A stretch of DNA of 64,000 nt, taken from contig NZ_JBDQZI010000003.1 in assembly GCF_042920265.1 (NCBI RefSeq), positions 62,001 through 126,000 of the forward strand. Reading direction: 5' to 3'. The DNA is from Lysinibacillus_B sp042920265 (GTDB lineage Bacteria > Bacillota > Bacilli > Bacillales_A > Planococcaceae). Under the pieces are notes generated by a model, which saw only the letters and a list, made by a program, of their open reading frames with translations, made no database searches and was not told the origin of the DNA. Shown here in pieces: positions 50,398 through 59,285 of this stretch; the first letter of the stretch is position 1, and each line of letters opens with the position of its first letter. The translations under genes and the position numbers were made by a program.

Positions 50398-51838
50398 TGA
50401 GCAATTGGATGCATTGGCATACGAAGCAGAGCGTGAGCTTGCGCGGCAATCTTACCGTGATTATGTGGAATTTGTACATCATGGTCATTACTCGCATTTC
50501 CCCCATACAGAAATCGTCTGCGAAGCATTACAACGTGTTGCAGACGGTGAACAACTTTCTATATTAATCGAGATGCCACCGCGCCACGGCAAATCAATGA
50601 CGGTAACAGAAACGTTCCCGTCTTTTTATTTGGCGAAAAATCCAGATAAGCGTGTGATTACAGCAGCGTATAGTGATGGATTAGCAACAAAGTTCGGTCG
50701 GCTTAATCGCAACAAATTCAACGAATTTTCGTATGAATTGTTCAATCTTCATTTATCCGAGTCGAATGCCGCTATGAAGGACTGGGGCGTCGAGGGTAGG
50801 CGCGGCGGTATGATTTCCACGGGTATCGGTGGTTCTATCACCGGACAAGGGGCGGATCTAATGATTATCGATGACCCTATCAAAAACATGAAGGAAGCCA
50901 TGTCTCAGAAAATACGCGATAACATTTGGGATGAGTGGGAGGCAACGCTTTCTACACGTTTGCATGACGGTGCTTCTGTCATTGTGATTATGACGCGATG
51001 GCATGAGGATGACTTGATTGGTCGGCTATTAGCGCGGAGCCCGCGCAAATGGGTTCGCTTACGTCTCCCAGCTATTGCAGAAGATGAGGATGATCTACTG
51101 GGCCGAGCAGTAGGAGAGCCACTATGCCGGGAGCTAGGGTTTGATGAGAAGTGGGCAGAAGCAAAGAAAGCAGAAGTAGGCTCACGTACATGGGCTTCAT
51201 TATACCAACAAAGACCGGCACCAGCAGGCGGCAGTATATTTAAACGAGAATGGGTTCGATACTACGTCCGTACAGCTGAGCAGAAACGTCAGTGGGGCTT
51301 GAGTGATGATGTAATGGTACTGCCAACTCACTTTGATAAGGTGGTCCAGTCGTGGGACTGTACATTTAAAAATACAGAAACGAGTGACTTTGTAGCTGGG
51401 CAAGTATGGTCGCGGAAAGCCGCGCAATACTTTTTATTTGACCAACATCATGCGCGGATGGGCTTTGCAGACACATTGCGTGCGGTAGAGTCTATGTCTG
51501 ATAAATGGCCTCAAGCAAGGAGCAAATACATTGAGGATAAGGCAAACGGTACGGCAGTTATCGAAATGCTACAGAAGAAGGTACCAGGTATTATTCCAGT
51601 CAATCCAGATGGTGGTAAGGAAGCGCGGGCAAATGCTGTTTCTCCATTGTTTGAAGCGGGCAACGTCTATTTACCGCATCCTAACATGTGTCCATGGGTA
51701 AACGATCTCATAGAAGAAATGGTGAGCTTCCCGAATGCTGCGCACGACGATATGGTCGATGCTATGACGCAAGCGCTTAATCAGCTGTACACAAGTAACT
51801 CCAATCCGTTAGACAGAATTAAAAAATTATATTATTAG
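50378..51838 (+). CDS. terL: Terminase large subunit
   Basis: A 486-residue ATPase/nuclease that drives DNA into the capsid and cuts it. Walker A PPRHGKS is at 67-73 and Walker B LMIIDDP at 161-167. The C-terminal RNase H-like nuclease has aspartates in QSWDCTF (about 323) and HDDMVDAM near the end. It starts at TTG 50378 behind GAGGAGTTGAG, inside terS. The DNA-end type cannot be told from the sequence. Confidence 0.92.
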   Translation: MQNVISDEQLDALAYEAERELARQSYRDYVEFVHHGHYSHFPHTEIVCEALQRVADGEQLSILIEMPPRHGKSMTVTETFPSFYLAKNPDKRVITAAYSDGLATKFGRLNRNKFNEFSYELFNLHLSESNAAMKDWGVEGRRGGMISTGIGGSITGQGADLMIIDDPIKNMKEAMSQKIRDNIWDEWEATLSTRLHDGASVIVIMTRWHEDDLIGRLLARSPRKWVRLRLPAIAEDEDDLLGRAVGEPLCRELGFDEKWAEAKKAEVGSRTWASLYQQRPAPAGGSIFKREWVRYYVRTAEQKRQWGLSDDVMVLPTHFDKVVQSWDCTFKNTETSDFVAGQVWSRKAAQYFLFDQHHARMGFADTLRAVESMSDKWPQARSKYIEDKANGTAVIEMLQKKVPGIIPVNPDGGKEARANAVSPLFEAGNVYLPHPNMCPWVNDLIEEMVSFPNAAHDDMVDAMTQALNQLYTSNSNPLDRIKKLYY

Positions 51839-51852
51839 GGTAGGTGAATGCA

Positions 51853-53193
51853 TTGAGCTTATTAGAGCAGGCAAGAGAATACAAGACAGACTTCATGCAA
51901 GGGCATGGTAAAGGCAATCCCAAAGACAAGCTAACCCGTCAAGTAGCCAGTACACGTCGTAAGCTATCACATGGGGAAATATCTGCGCTTTATGCCGACA
52001 ACCCCATTGTGCAAAATATCGTTGATATTCCAGCAGAGGATATGACGCGCCACTGGTTTACGTTACGTATGAAAGACGAGAAGCTAGCGCGGGATATTAT
52101 GGCGCGTTTAGCGGACCTCAATGCGAAAGAAGCATTTAAGAAGATGCGTATGTATGAGCGGATGCGCGGTGATGGTTTTATTTCGCTTGGTGTTACACAA
52201 CAACAAAAATTTGATTTAAAGGATCCGTTAAACGTTGAAAAATTATTAAAGATTGATTACTTGCATCCATTCTCATCGTATAAGGTGAATGAGTTTTTGA
52301 TTAATGATGACGTATTCAGCATCGATTATGGCAAGTTGGAGCAACTACGTGTTAACCGCGCGTCGCGCAATGGCATACAGGCGGTGGAATCAGAATCACT
52401 CGTACACTATTCACGTGTACTGCATGATCAGACACGACGCCTAGAGGATGAGGACCAAGGGATGTCGTTGCTAGAATCGCTATACGATGCAATTACCGTA
52501 CTAGATACGTCTTTGTGGTCTGTAGGGCAGATTCTCCATGATTTTACCTTTAAAGTGTATTCCTCGAAAGATATCGAAAATTTATCCAAGGATGAAAAGC
52601 GTGAACTTGCTATGCTTATGGATTTCATGTTCCGTACCGAAGCTCTTGCTATTATCGGGGAAGATGAAACACTGACTAAACAATCGACATCTGTTTCCGG
52701 CATTAAGGACCTTCTTGATTTTACATGGGAGTACATTGCTGCCGCCGCGCGTATGCCGAAAAGCGTTATCAAGGGGCAAGAAGCAGGCACAATTACCGGC
52801 GCACAGTACGATGTGATGAATTACTATGCGCGGATTGTATCTGCTCAGGAGAACGAATTAAAGCCGAAAATCGAGCAGCTAATTCGTATGCTACTGTGGG
52901 CGGAAAAAGAGCCAGGTGGACGTATTGATCCGGATACAATCGAATGGGAAATTAAATTCAATCCGTTATGGTCGGTCGATTCTAAAACAGATGCCGAAAT
53001 ACGTAAAATTACTGCGGAGACAGACCAAATTTACTTATCAAATGGTGTTGTTATGGTCGATGAAATCCGTGATGCTCGATTCGGTCAGTTTGGTATTACG
53101 AATGAGTTTACTTATAGCGGAGATGATGCAGATTGGAAGCGCATGGCGACTGAAGTGTATGACGCATGGAAGGAGCGCGGTACGAATGGCTAA
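51853..53193 (+). CDS. Phage portal protein (DUF1073-like)
   Basis: A protein of about 446 residues forming the dodecameric DNA gateway of the capsid. The early DNPIVQNIVDIPAEDMTRHWF region, the SRVLH...LEDEDQGMSLLESLYDAI segment and the PKSVIKGQEAGTITGAQYD stretch are typical of the DUF1073 portal group. TTG 51853 is the likely start (AGGTGA upstream); GTG 51844 is possible. It follows terL by 14 nt and overlaps the minor head gene by 8 nt. Confidence 0.85.
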   Translation: MSLLEQAREYKTDFMQGHGKGNPKDKLTRQVASTRRKLSHGEISALYADNPIVQNIVDIPAEDMTRHWFTLRMKDEKLARDIMARLADLNAKEAFKKMRMYERMRGDGFISLGVTQQQKFDLKDPLNVEKLLKIDYLHPFSSYKVNEFLINDDVFSIDYGKLEQLRVNRASRNGIQAVESESLVHYSRVLHDQTRRLEDEDQGMSLLESLYDAITVLDTSLWSVGQILHDFTFKVYSSKDIENLSKDEKRELAMLMDFMFRTEALAIIGEDETLTKQSTSVSGIKDLLDFTWEYIAAAARMPKSVIKGQEAGTITGAQYDVMNYYARIVSAQENELKPKIEQLIRMLLWAEKEPGGRIDPDTIEWEIKFNPLWSVDSKTDAEIRKITAETDQIYLSNGVVMVDEIRDARFGQFGITNEFTYSGDDADWKRMATEVYDAWKERGTNG

Positions 53194-53971
53194 GAAGACT
53201 GTGCCCCCTACACGCTTTCCAGATGCTGTTGCCGTTTCGTATAGCCGCGCCATACGTCAATTAGTGCGGGAAATGGGCAAGGAAACACTTTCTATATACG
53301 ATAGCCTCATAAAAAATGAAATCATCATTTACAGCCGCGCAGATAGCCGCGGTTTTGTTATGGATGGGCCATTTGACGTTATCAAAAATGCGTTAGGCAG
53401 AATAAAGAGTGCAGCTGCTAACGCTTTTTCAAAACGAAGAGTAAACACACTTGTCAGTTCTTTCGTGAAAAATTTGAATCAAGTCAATAAAAAGAACATG
53501 CAGCAACAAGGCAGAGTGCGCGGCATTGATCCGACTCAGGGGGAAAACTGGCTAGATACATTTATGCAGGAAGCTGTAGAGAAAAATGTGGGGTATATCA
53601 CCAATATTCACGATACTTTTACTGAAAAAATCGAAGATATTATCTTGAATGGTGTAAAAAATGGCGATGGCTACAAACAGATTCGTAAGCAGCTTGTAGA
53701 GCAAGTTGGTATGTCTCACCGCCGCGCACAATTTATTGCAGTGGACCAGTCTGGTACCTTATTCGGACAGATGACCGCAAAAAGGCATCAAAATATGGGG
53801 GTAAATCGCTTCAAATGGCGTACATCTAAGGATGAACGTGTACGAGATTCGCACAAAATACTCGAGAACAAAATATTTTCATACGATGACCCGCCAAAAG
53901 TAGGGCTACCGGGTGAGGATTTTCACTGTCGTTGCATTGCACTACCTGTTTTTGATGACGATGATGAGTAA
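53186..53971 (+). CDS. Minor head protein (Mu F / SPP1 gp7-like)
   Basis: A 261-residue head-morphogenesis protein. The C-terminal domain has the signature of the family: AQFIAVDQSGTLFGQMTAKRHQNMGVNRFKW, then DERVRDSHK and DFHCRCIALPVF with paired cysteines. It joins the portal early in capsid assembly and may travel with the DNA. The open frame extends back to 52916 inside the portal gene, but ATG 53186 has AAGGAG ten bases upstream and starts the real protein. Confidence 0.85.
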   Translation: MAKKTVPPTRFPDAVAVSYSRAIRQLVREMGKETLSIYDSLIKNEIIIYSRADSRGFVMDGPFDVIKNALGRIKSAAANAFSKRRVNTLVSSFVKNLNQVNKKNMQQQGRVRGIDPTQGENWLDTFMQEAVEKNVGYITNIHDTFTEKIEDIILNGVKNGDGYKQIRKQLVEQVGMSHRRAQFIAVDQSGTLFGQMTAKRHQNMGVNRFKWRTSKDERVRDSHKILENKIFSYDDPPKVGLPGEDFHCRCIALPVFDDDDE

Positions 53972-54024
53972 TAATACCTTGAAATAAAGACGTTTATCCC
54001 TTACGGTTTAGGTGAGGTGTTTAC

Positions 54025-54300
54025 ATGCAGTACAGGTCGAAACCGAAAATTGTAGAAGCGGAACAATTTAATGAAAATACGTATTTACATTCTGAATTTT
54101 TGAGTGAGCTTATCGTGGATAAAGCGACATTTATTGATATATATAGCACTAAATGCGCGGCAGATGGAAGATACCATATCAATGCAGATAATGGATTTGT
54201 TGAGATTCATAATGGTCTTTACATTGTACGAAAGATATCTGGCGAGATTGTAGTGAAGCAAGCGAAATATTTTGAAAGTGAATACGAATTAGTCACGTGA
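54025..54300 (+). CDS. Small phage protein of the KYRKKP-type family
   Basis: A 91-residue protein opening MQYRSKPKIVEAEQF and ending with a GLYIVRKISGEIVVKQAKYFESEYE pattern. This resembles widespread small phage proteins that begin KYRKKPVxxEA and end in a GxYxV...F...Y motif; role unknown. ATG 54025 follows GGTGAGGTG. It ends in a terminator, closing the packaging block. Confidence 0.6.
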   Translation: MQYRSKPKIVEAEQFNENTYLHSEFLSELIVDKATFIDIYSTKCAADGRYHINADNGFVEIHNGLYIVRKISGEIVVKQAKYFESEYELVT

Positions 54301-54323
54301 ATGCGTGGCTTTTTTATTTTTTT
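54291..54323 (+). terminator. Terminator splitting the late operon
   Basis: AGTCACG pairs with CGTGGCT, followed by TTTTTTATTTTTTT. It overlaps the end of the preceding gene. Confidence 0.75.
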
Positions 54324-54330
54324 AAAAGTT

Positions 54331-54355
54331 TGTCATGCGATTACCTATATAGTGA
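54331..54355 (+). promoter_or_regulatory. Late-region repeat motif, copy 2 (candidate late promoter)
   Basis: The same 25-bp motif as 48428-48452 with one change (G to A at position 13). It begins 8 bp after the terminator T-run and 34 bp before the next gene, so it is placed to restart transcription for the capsid and tail genes. Confidence 0.6.
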
Positions 54356-54388
54356 AAAGTTTTTTATTAGGAAAGGGGAATTGTTTTA

Positions 54389-54763
54389 ATGAAAATGCAA
54401 GAATTAGAGAATTATGCCGCGCGATGTTTAGCAAATAAGCAGCCTATGCAGCTTTTTATCGAGATGCCTGGGTTTGATGTTCCAGAACTTCAGGTCAATC
54501 CACCTGAAAATATTGAGAAGAAACTGCTTTATATCAAAGATACTTACGATGAGAATTGTGAACATAAACATGCCAAAGGAATCCGCATTAGCGGTGTGGC
54601 GTATGAGCAGGATATTCCTCAAGGTGTTATGGTTTTTCCTACAGAGTTGTTACAGGGGCAAGTTCGCTATAGTCAAACAACCTATGTAGGCGATACTTCC
54701 AAGGATATTGTGATTGAGGGTAGCGCGGAGGACGTTATTAAAGTCTACCAATCAGTAGAGTAG
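54389..54763 (+). CDS. Hypothetical phage protein in the head block
   Basis: A 124-residue protein starting at ATG 54389 after GAAAGGGGAA, the first gene behind the second late motif. It is beta-rich and acidic, with no recognised motif (KMQELENYAARCLANKQPMQLFIEM...). It precedes the protease/scaffold gene by 32 nt. Confidence 0.6.
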   Translation: MKMQELENYAARCLANKQPMQLFIEMPGFDVPELQVNPPENIEKKLLYIKDTYDENCEHKHAKGIRISGVAYEQDIPQGVMVFPTELLQGQVRYSQTTYVGDTSKDIVIEGSAEDVIKVYQSVE

Positions 54764-54795
54764 CTGAGCATGCCGACAGAAGGAGGTGAAAATGA

Positions 54796-55875
54796 TTGAA
54801 GTTACAGCGCTTTGACCGCAGTTTAATAAACGACTACAGGGAAACACCAGAAGGGTATTTAACGGTACGTGTGCCGATTACTCGTCCTGGTGTTTTTCCG
54901 TATGTGCGGCACGATGGCACAGTGCAGATGGAAGCAAAATTGCCAGATGAAATATTCAGCGATTTAACCATTCGCTCTGCTCGTTCTAAGCCGGTTACAG
55001 ATAACCACCCTAACGAGCCCGTAACGTTGGATAACTACTCCACGTACGCAAAAGGAATGAGCCACACCGATGCAAAAGTGGAGGACTTGAAGTTATATGT
55101 ATCGCTCACCATTACCGACAAGGCGCTTATCGAGAAAATTTATGAAGGTAAGCGAGAGATCAGTATTGGATTTATGAGCGATATCGTAGCAGAATCCGGC
55201 ACATACAATGGTCAATCCTATGAGTACGTGCAGCGTAACATTGAAATTAATCACATTGCCATTGTAGATGAAGGTCGTGCAGGTCCAGAGGTATCTATTC
55301 GATCGGACAGCGCGGCATGGCAAATTGAAAATGAAGGAGGAACTAGCAAGATGGCTACGTATAAAATTGATGGAAAAGAGTATGAAGTGGATCCAGTGGT
55401 AAAAGCGCACATGGAGGCACTTCAAGCAAAATTAGACAATGCAGAAACGAAAGCCGCGCAAGTAGACGTAGTACAGGGGCGTCATGATGCGCTCGAAGTG
55501 AAACTGCAGAACACAGAAAAAGAGCTGAAAGAGGCAAAGGAAAAACAGCTATCTGGGGATGAACTCGATAAGAAAGTAGAAGAGCGTGTTGGATTAATTA
55601 CAACGGCAAAGACTTTCTTAGGTGATTCGTTTGATTTTACTGGTAAAACAGAACGTGAAATCAAAGAGGCCGTTATTGCAAAGTCAAAAGCTGAATTTAA
55701 AGGTGACGGCAAATCAGACGAGTACATTAACGCATTCTTTGATGCAACAGTGGAGCAAGTAAACACGCAAGGATATTCTTCTACAGGTGCTAACTCACTA
55801 TTTACAGGAGATGCCGCGGGAACAACTAAAGATGTAGAAGCAATGAGAGCGCAGCGTTTGAGCATGCGCTCTTAA
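54796..55875 (+). CDS. Prohead protease fused to scaffold (DUF2213-like)
   Basis: A 359-residue protein. Residues 1-175 match DUF2213-type prohead proteases (H71 in TDNHP and S123 in REISIGF are the likely catalytic pair). Residues 186-359 form a coiled-coil scaffold (VKAHMEALQAKLDNAETKAAQ...). M186 (ATG 55351) has GAAGGAGG ten bases ahead, so the scaffold may also be made separately, as for lambda C/Nu3. The start is TTG 54796 after AGGAGGTGA. It should direct capsid assembly and be cleaved on maturation. Confidence 0.82.
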   Translation: MKLQRFDRSLINDYRETPEGYLTVRVPITRPGVFPYVRHDGTVQMEAKLPDEIFSDLTIRSARSKPVTDNHPNEPVTLDNYSTYAKGMSHTDAKVEDLKLYVSLTITDKALIEKIYEGKREISIGFMSDIVAESGTYNGQSYEYVQRNIEINHIAIVDEGRAGPEVSIRSDSAAWQIENEGGTSKMATYKIDGKEYEVDPVVKAHMEALQAKLDNAETKAAQVDVVQGRHDALEVKLQNTEKELKEAKEKQLSGDELDKKVEERVGLITTAKTFLGDSFDFTGKTEREIKEAVIAKSKAEFKGDGKSDEYINAFFDATVEQVNTQGYSSTGANSLFTGDAAGTTKDVEAMRAQRLSMRS

Positions 55876-55898
55876 TTTATATACAAGGAGGCTATACA

Positions 55899-56351
55899 AT
55901 GCCAATTACAGAGTATGGGCAATATATGTCACCAGCTGGTGGTCCAGGTAAATTAGCAAACTATCAGGAGTATGCTGCCGACACATATGCAGCAAAAGAA
56001 GTCATTCCATTTGGCGCGGCTGTACAGCTGAGCATGGATGGTAAAGGTGTTACACCAGTTAAAACAGGAGGGACACCAATTGGTATTGCTTTATCACGTG
56101 GTATCCACGATTACACAACGAATGCCGATGACCAAAAATATGTAGTTGGCCAACCGGTGCCGGTGGTGAAGCGCGGCAATATTTTTGTTGTTGCTGGTGG
56201 AGACGTTACAAATGGTGCTGCCGTAAAAGTAGATCCAGCAACAAGTAAATTTGTTGCAACCGGTGAAACTGCAGTGGCGTTTGGCTCGGCTGTTTTCCGC
56301 GCAAATGCTACTGCTGATGCATTAGTACAAATTGAAATTAACTTACCATAA
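55899..56351 (+). CDS. Capsid cement/decoration protein (DUF2190 / gp24-like)
   Basis: A 150-residue protein of the structural-cement type (GKLANYQEYAADTYAAKEVIPFGAAVQ..., VPVVKRGNIFVVAGGDVTNGAAVKVD). Such proteins decorate and stabilise the capsid. The start is ATG 55899 after AAGGAGG. It sits directly before the major capsid gene, the usual position. Confidence 0.78.
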   Translation: MPITEYGQYMSPAGGPGKLANYQEYAADTYAAKEVIPFGAAVQLSMDGKGVTPVKTGGTPIGIALSRGIHDYTTNADDQKYVVGQPVPVVKRGNIFVVAGGDVTNGAAVKVDPATSKFVATGETAVAFGSAVFRANATADALVQIEINLP

Positions 56352-56365
56352 GGGGGAAATAATCC

Positions 56366-57265
56366 ATGCCACAATTTCGTGAGGATGCTATGTTACGACC
56401 GCAAGATCTTGAAGCGGTTGACAAGAAGTTATACGAGCCAAAGAAAGAGGAATTAAAGGCTCGTACTATTTTAAATGTAAAAACCGACGTACCTGCAGGT
56501 GCAGAGACGTATAGCTATGATGTAATGACACGTAGCGGTTCAGCTAAAATTTTAGCGCCAGGAGCAACAGATATCCCGTTAGTAGACGCGGATTTAAAAC
56601 GCCATACCGTTCATATTTATTCCATTGCAACGGCATTTAATTTATCTGTACAAGAAATTCGTAATGCACAGATGGCTCGTCGTCCGATTGAGGTAACAAA
56701 AGCCGATACCGCGCGTAAGGCGATTGCAGAAAAGGAAAATAAATTGGTTTGGATTGGTGACGAAGACCATAACATTTTAGGTGTGGTCAATGCTACTGGT
56801 ATTCAGGTTCTTGCAGTAGATAATAATGCCGGTGGAGCCTCTACGAAATGGAAAGACAAGACAGGTGAGGAGATTTTGGAGGATATCAAGAAAGCTAAGA
56901 ATTTGGTCAATAAATTGGAAGGGCATGAAGCGGACACATTGCTTGTTTCCTCGGAGCAATTTGAACATCTGGAAAAAGTCTATAACCGGACTACAATGCA
57001 GACAGTTTTACAATACATTGAGTCACAAAAATGGTTTAAGCGTATTGATTATACATCGGATATTACGGGGCAAGGTACAGCAGGCGTGGATTGCTTCTTA
57101 GTATTTGATTCATCGCCAGACGTAGTGGAAATGTTGGTACCAATGGACATCACACGTCACCCACAAGAGTACAAGTTCCCGAATTATAAAATTCCACTAG
57201 AAGAACGTTGTGGTGGAGCAATTGTTCGTTATCCAATGGCCATTGTGCGCGGGGAGGGAATCTAA
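56366..57265 (+). CDS. Major capsid protein (DUF2184-like)
   Basis: A 299-residue protein fitting the DUF2184 capsid group of the HK97 fold. It has an N-arm (MPQFREDAMLRPQDLEAVDKKLYEPKKEELKARTIL), a beta-rich body and the conserved RRPIEVTKADTARKAI and RCGGAIVRYP segments. The start is ATG 56366 after AAGGGGG. Position after the cement gene and before the connectors supports the call. Its stop overlaps the next start (TAATG). Confidence 0.85.
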   Translation: MPQFREDAMLRPQDLEAVDKKLYEPKKEELKARTILNVKTDVPAGAETYSYDVMTRSGSAKILAPGATDIPLVDADLKRHTVHIYSIATAFNLSVQEIRNAQMARRPIEVTKADTARKAIAEKENKLVWIGDEDHNILGVVNATGIQVLAVDNNAGGASTKWKDKTGEEILEDIKKAKNLVNKLEGHEADTLLVSSEQFEHLEKVYNRTTMQTVLQYIESQKWFKRIDYTSDITGQGTAGVDCFLVFDSSPDVVEMLVPMDITRHPQEYKFPNYKIPLEERCGGAIVRYPMAIVRGEGI

Positions 57266-57603
57266 TGTTAGTACACAACCAAGGTAATTACACACGTATT
57301 GCAAATGGTGTCAAAGTCATTCCAGGTACCAACACGTTAACGGAAGCAGAGTATAAGGCTTTCGTTAATCACCCGATCATCGAGGGATTAATCAACACAG
57401 GAGAGATTGTTATCCCAGAAGGTCAGGCTATTGCTTCTGCAGAAGGAGTATCTTCTCTGAAAGAATTGAATGCTGATGATGCGATCAAACTTGTAAAAGA
57501 TACGTATTCCATCGAATATTTAACAGAATTAAAAATCGGAGAGGACCGCAAAACGGTACTAGCTGCTATCGATGCTCAAATGGTAGAGCTTCAAGGCAAT
57601 TAA
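57265..57603 (+). CDS. Head-associated phage protein of unknown role
   Basis: A 112-residue protein. ATG 57265 overlaps the capsid stop and follows GGGAGGGAAT; the longer frame from 57208 lies inside the capsid gene. The start LVHNQGNYTRIANGVKVIPGTNTLTEAEYKAF is seen in small head proteins after the capsid gene; a short helical C-terminus follows. No biochemical role known. Confidence 0.65.
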   Translation: MLVHNQGNYTRIANGVKVIPGTNTLTEAEYKAFVNHPIIEGLINTGEIVIPEGQAIASAEGVSSLKELNADDAIKLVKDTYSIEYLTELKIGEDRKTVLAAIDAQMVELQGN

Positions 57604-57624
57604 TTTGAAAGTGAGGTGGGCAGT

Positions 57625-57996
57625 ATGCCTGCTTTAACAACAATTGAACGCGTGCGGCTGTTAGGTAGTGAGTTTGAAACCGTAATGGATGCGCGGCTAG
57701 AGATGTGTATTGAGGATGCTTCGTTAGAAGTGTCCTCTTTAGGTATTCATGAGGCACATCATGAGCGACTTACACGTTATTTAGCCGCGCATTTAGCAAC
57801 TATTTCTACCACAAAGGCGCAAGTAGTTATAAAAGAAAAGGTGGACGTTATCGAGCGTGAATACAGCGACCCAAACAAGAATTTAGGGCTATTTAGCTCA
57901 AAATACGGGCAAGAGTACCAGCGTATTCTCGATGAATTAGAAGAAATGGAAGTCCAGCAGAATAAGAAAACACACTTAAATTTGGTGGTGATCTAA
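57625..57996 (+). CDS. Head-tail connector protein (DUF4054-like)
   Basis: A 123-residue mostly helical protein (ALTTIERVRLLGSEF...EDASLEVSSLGI...RYLAAHLATI...GLFSSKYGQEY) resembling DUF4054 adaptor proteins that attach below the portal. ATG 57625 follows GAGGTGGG. It is part of the tight connector block with stop-start overlaps. Confidence 0.72.
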   Translation: MPALTTIERVRLLGSEFETVMDARLEMCIEDASLEVSSLGIHEAHHERLTRYLAAHLATISTTKAQVVIKEKVDVIEREYSDPNKNLGLFSSKYGQEYQRILDELEEMEVQQNKKTHLNLVVI

Positions 57997-58458
57997 TTGG
58001 GTGTACGTATTCGAGGAAGTAACAATATTCCGCGTGTCCTACAATCGATTCGTGAATTAAAGAATTACGGCATCGAGGTAGGAGTTTTCGGGAGTGATGA
58101 TGCTTTTTATGCCATGATTGCAGGTGTGCATGAGTTTGGTGTTACGATTCGTAAAGAGAGCGGCTCTATAGTCATACCTGAGCGCTCTTTTTTACGTTCG
58201 ACTTTTGACGAGAAGAATCGAGAATGGGCCACATTTGCGAAAAGGCAACTGCCCAATTTGCTAGAAGGGCGAATCGATGCACAGACACTTTGTGAGCGAT
58301 TAGGTGCGCGGATGGTAGCGGACATCCAAGAGAAAATTACGGACCTCGATACACCGCCAAATGCGCCATCCACGATTAAGCAAAAAAAATCTAGTAATCC
58401 ACTTATTGATACAGGTGGTTTGCGTAGGCGTGTTACGTATAGGGTGGTGAGAGTTTAA
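57997..58458 (+). CDS. Neck / tail completion protein (HK97 gp10-like)
   Basis: A 153-residue protein. The GVFGSDDAFYAMIAGVHEFG and IPERSFLRSTFDE motifs are characteristic of the gp10/tail-component group that caps the neck. The start is TTG 57997 next to the previous stop with GGTGGTGA upstream. Its final base overlaps the following ATG. Confidence 0.75.
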   Translation: MGVRIRGSNNIPRVLQSIRELKNYGIEVGVFGSDDAFYAMIAGVHEFGVTIRKESGSIVIPERSFLRSTFDEKNREWATFAKRQLPNLLEGRIDAQTLCERLGARMVADIQEKITDLDTPPNAPSTIKQKKSSNPLIDTGGLRRRVTYRVVRV

Positions 58459-58799
58459 TGCCTGAGAAAATGCGGTTTGCTGAGGTTATCGAAAGCCAAG
58501 GTGTACCGTTTATTGCTCACATAAAGGGCAAAGGCGGATATGTCGATGGTGAGTGGGTATCAGATGCAGAAGTAGCGACTGAAACTGTAGGCATTATTCT
58601 TCCGCTTACTGAGGATATTCTAAACTTTGTGGAAAATGGCACGTATACAAATAAAGAAAAGAAGCTTTTGACGACTACATCACTCGCTGAGGGTACAAGG
58701 TGTGAGTACAAAAGTGAATTTTATACCGTTGAGGCATTTAAGGACTTTAGTGACTACACAGATGTGTTTATTTATGTAATGAGGTGGCGGAAAAAATGA
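58458..58799 (+). CDS. Head closure / neck protein
   Basis: A 113-residue protein in the head-closure position (FAEVIESQGVPFIAHIKGKGGYVDGEWVSD...TVGIILPLTE...CEYKSEFYTVEAFKDFSDYTDVFIYVMRW). It is beta-rich, as expected for closure proteins. It overlaps both neighbours by one to four bases. Confidence 0.65.
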   Translation: MPEKMRFAEVIESQGVPFIAHIKGKGGYVDGEWVSDAEVATETVGIILPLTEDILNFVENGTYTNKEKKLLTTTSLAEGTRCEYKSEFYTVEAFKDFSDYTDVFIYVMRWRKK

Positions 58800-59281
58800 A
58801 TTTAATCAAAGCCATTCGAAGACAGCTTGCTACAGATTGTAATTTAACAATTATCCGTGCAGATCAAACAGGTGATATACCTGCGTTACCTTATGTAACA
58901 TACAAGGTTATCAGTGATCGTAAAGGTAGAGGCCGAGAGAATATTACCCATGAAGACCTATCCGATACTTTAGTGGAAACACGAACACAAGAACGAAATG
59001 CCACAATCTCATTTAATATCTACGGAACTTCGCATGATAACGCTTATGAAGTAGCTAAAAAACTTCGTAAGTGGTTTGAATTTCGAGGTTCTTTTTATTT
59101 GGACGAAATAGATGTTGCTATCGTCAGTGTATCAGACGTGGGGAATCGCACTACCTTTTTGGTCGATTCCTATGATGAAAAATGGGGTTTTGATGTCATC
59201 ATTCGCTATATGGATACTGACGAGCATGAAATCGACTATTTCGACAAAGTGGAATACGAATTAACAATAGAAAGGGAGTGA
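58796..59281 (+). CDS. Phage neck terminator / tail completion protein
   Basis: A 161-residue protein matching the LIC_12616-type neck terminator family (ALPYVTYKVISD..., ISFNIYGTSHDNAYEVAKKLRKWF). It forms the interface between neck and tail tube. ATG 58796, behind GAGGTGG, overlaps the previous stop; GTG 58784 is less likely. Confidence 0.75.
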   Translation: MNLIKAIRRQLATDCNLTIIRADQTGDIPALPYVTYKVISDRKGRGRENITHEDLSDTLVETRTQERNATISFNIYGTSHDNAYEVAKKLRKWFEFRGSFYLDEIDVAIVSVSDVGNRTTFLVDSYDEKWGFDVIIRYMDTDEHEIDYFDKVEYELTIERE

Positions 59282-59285
59282 TGTC

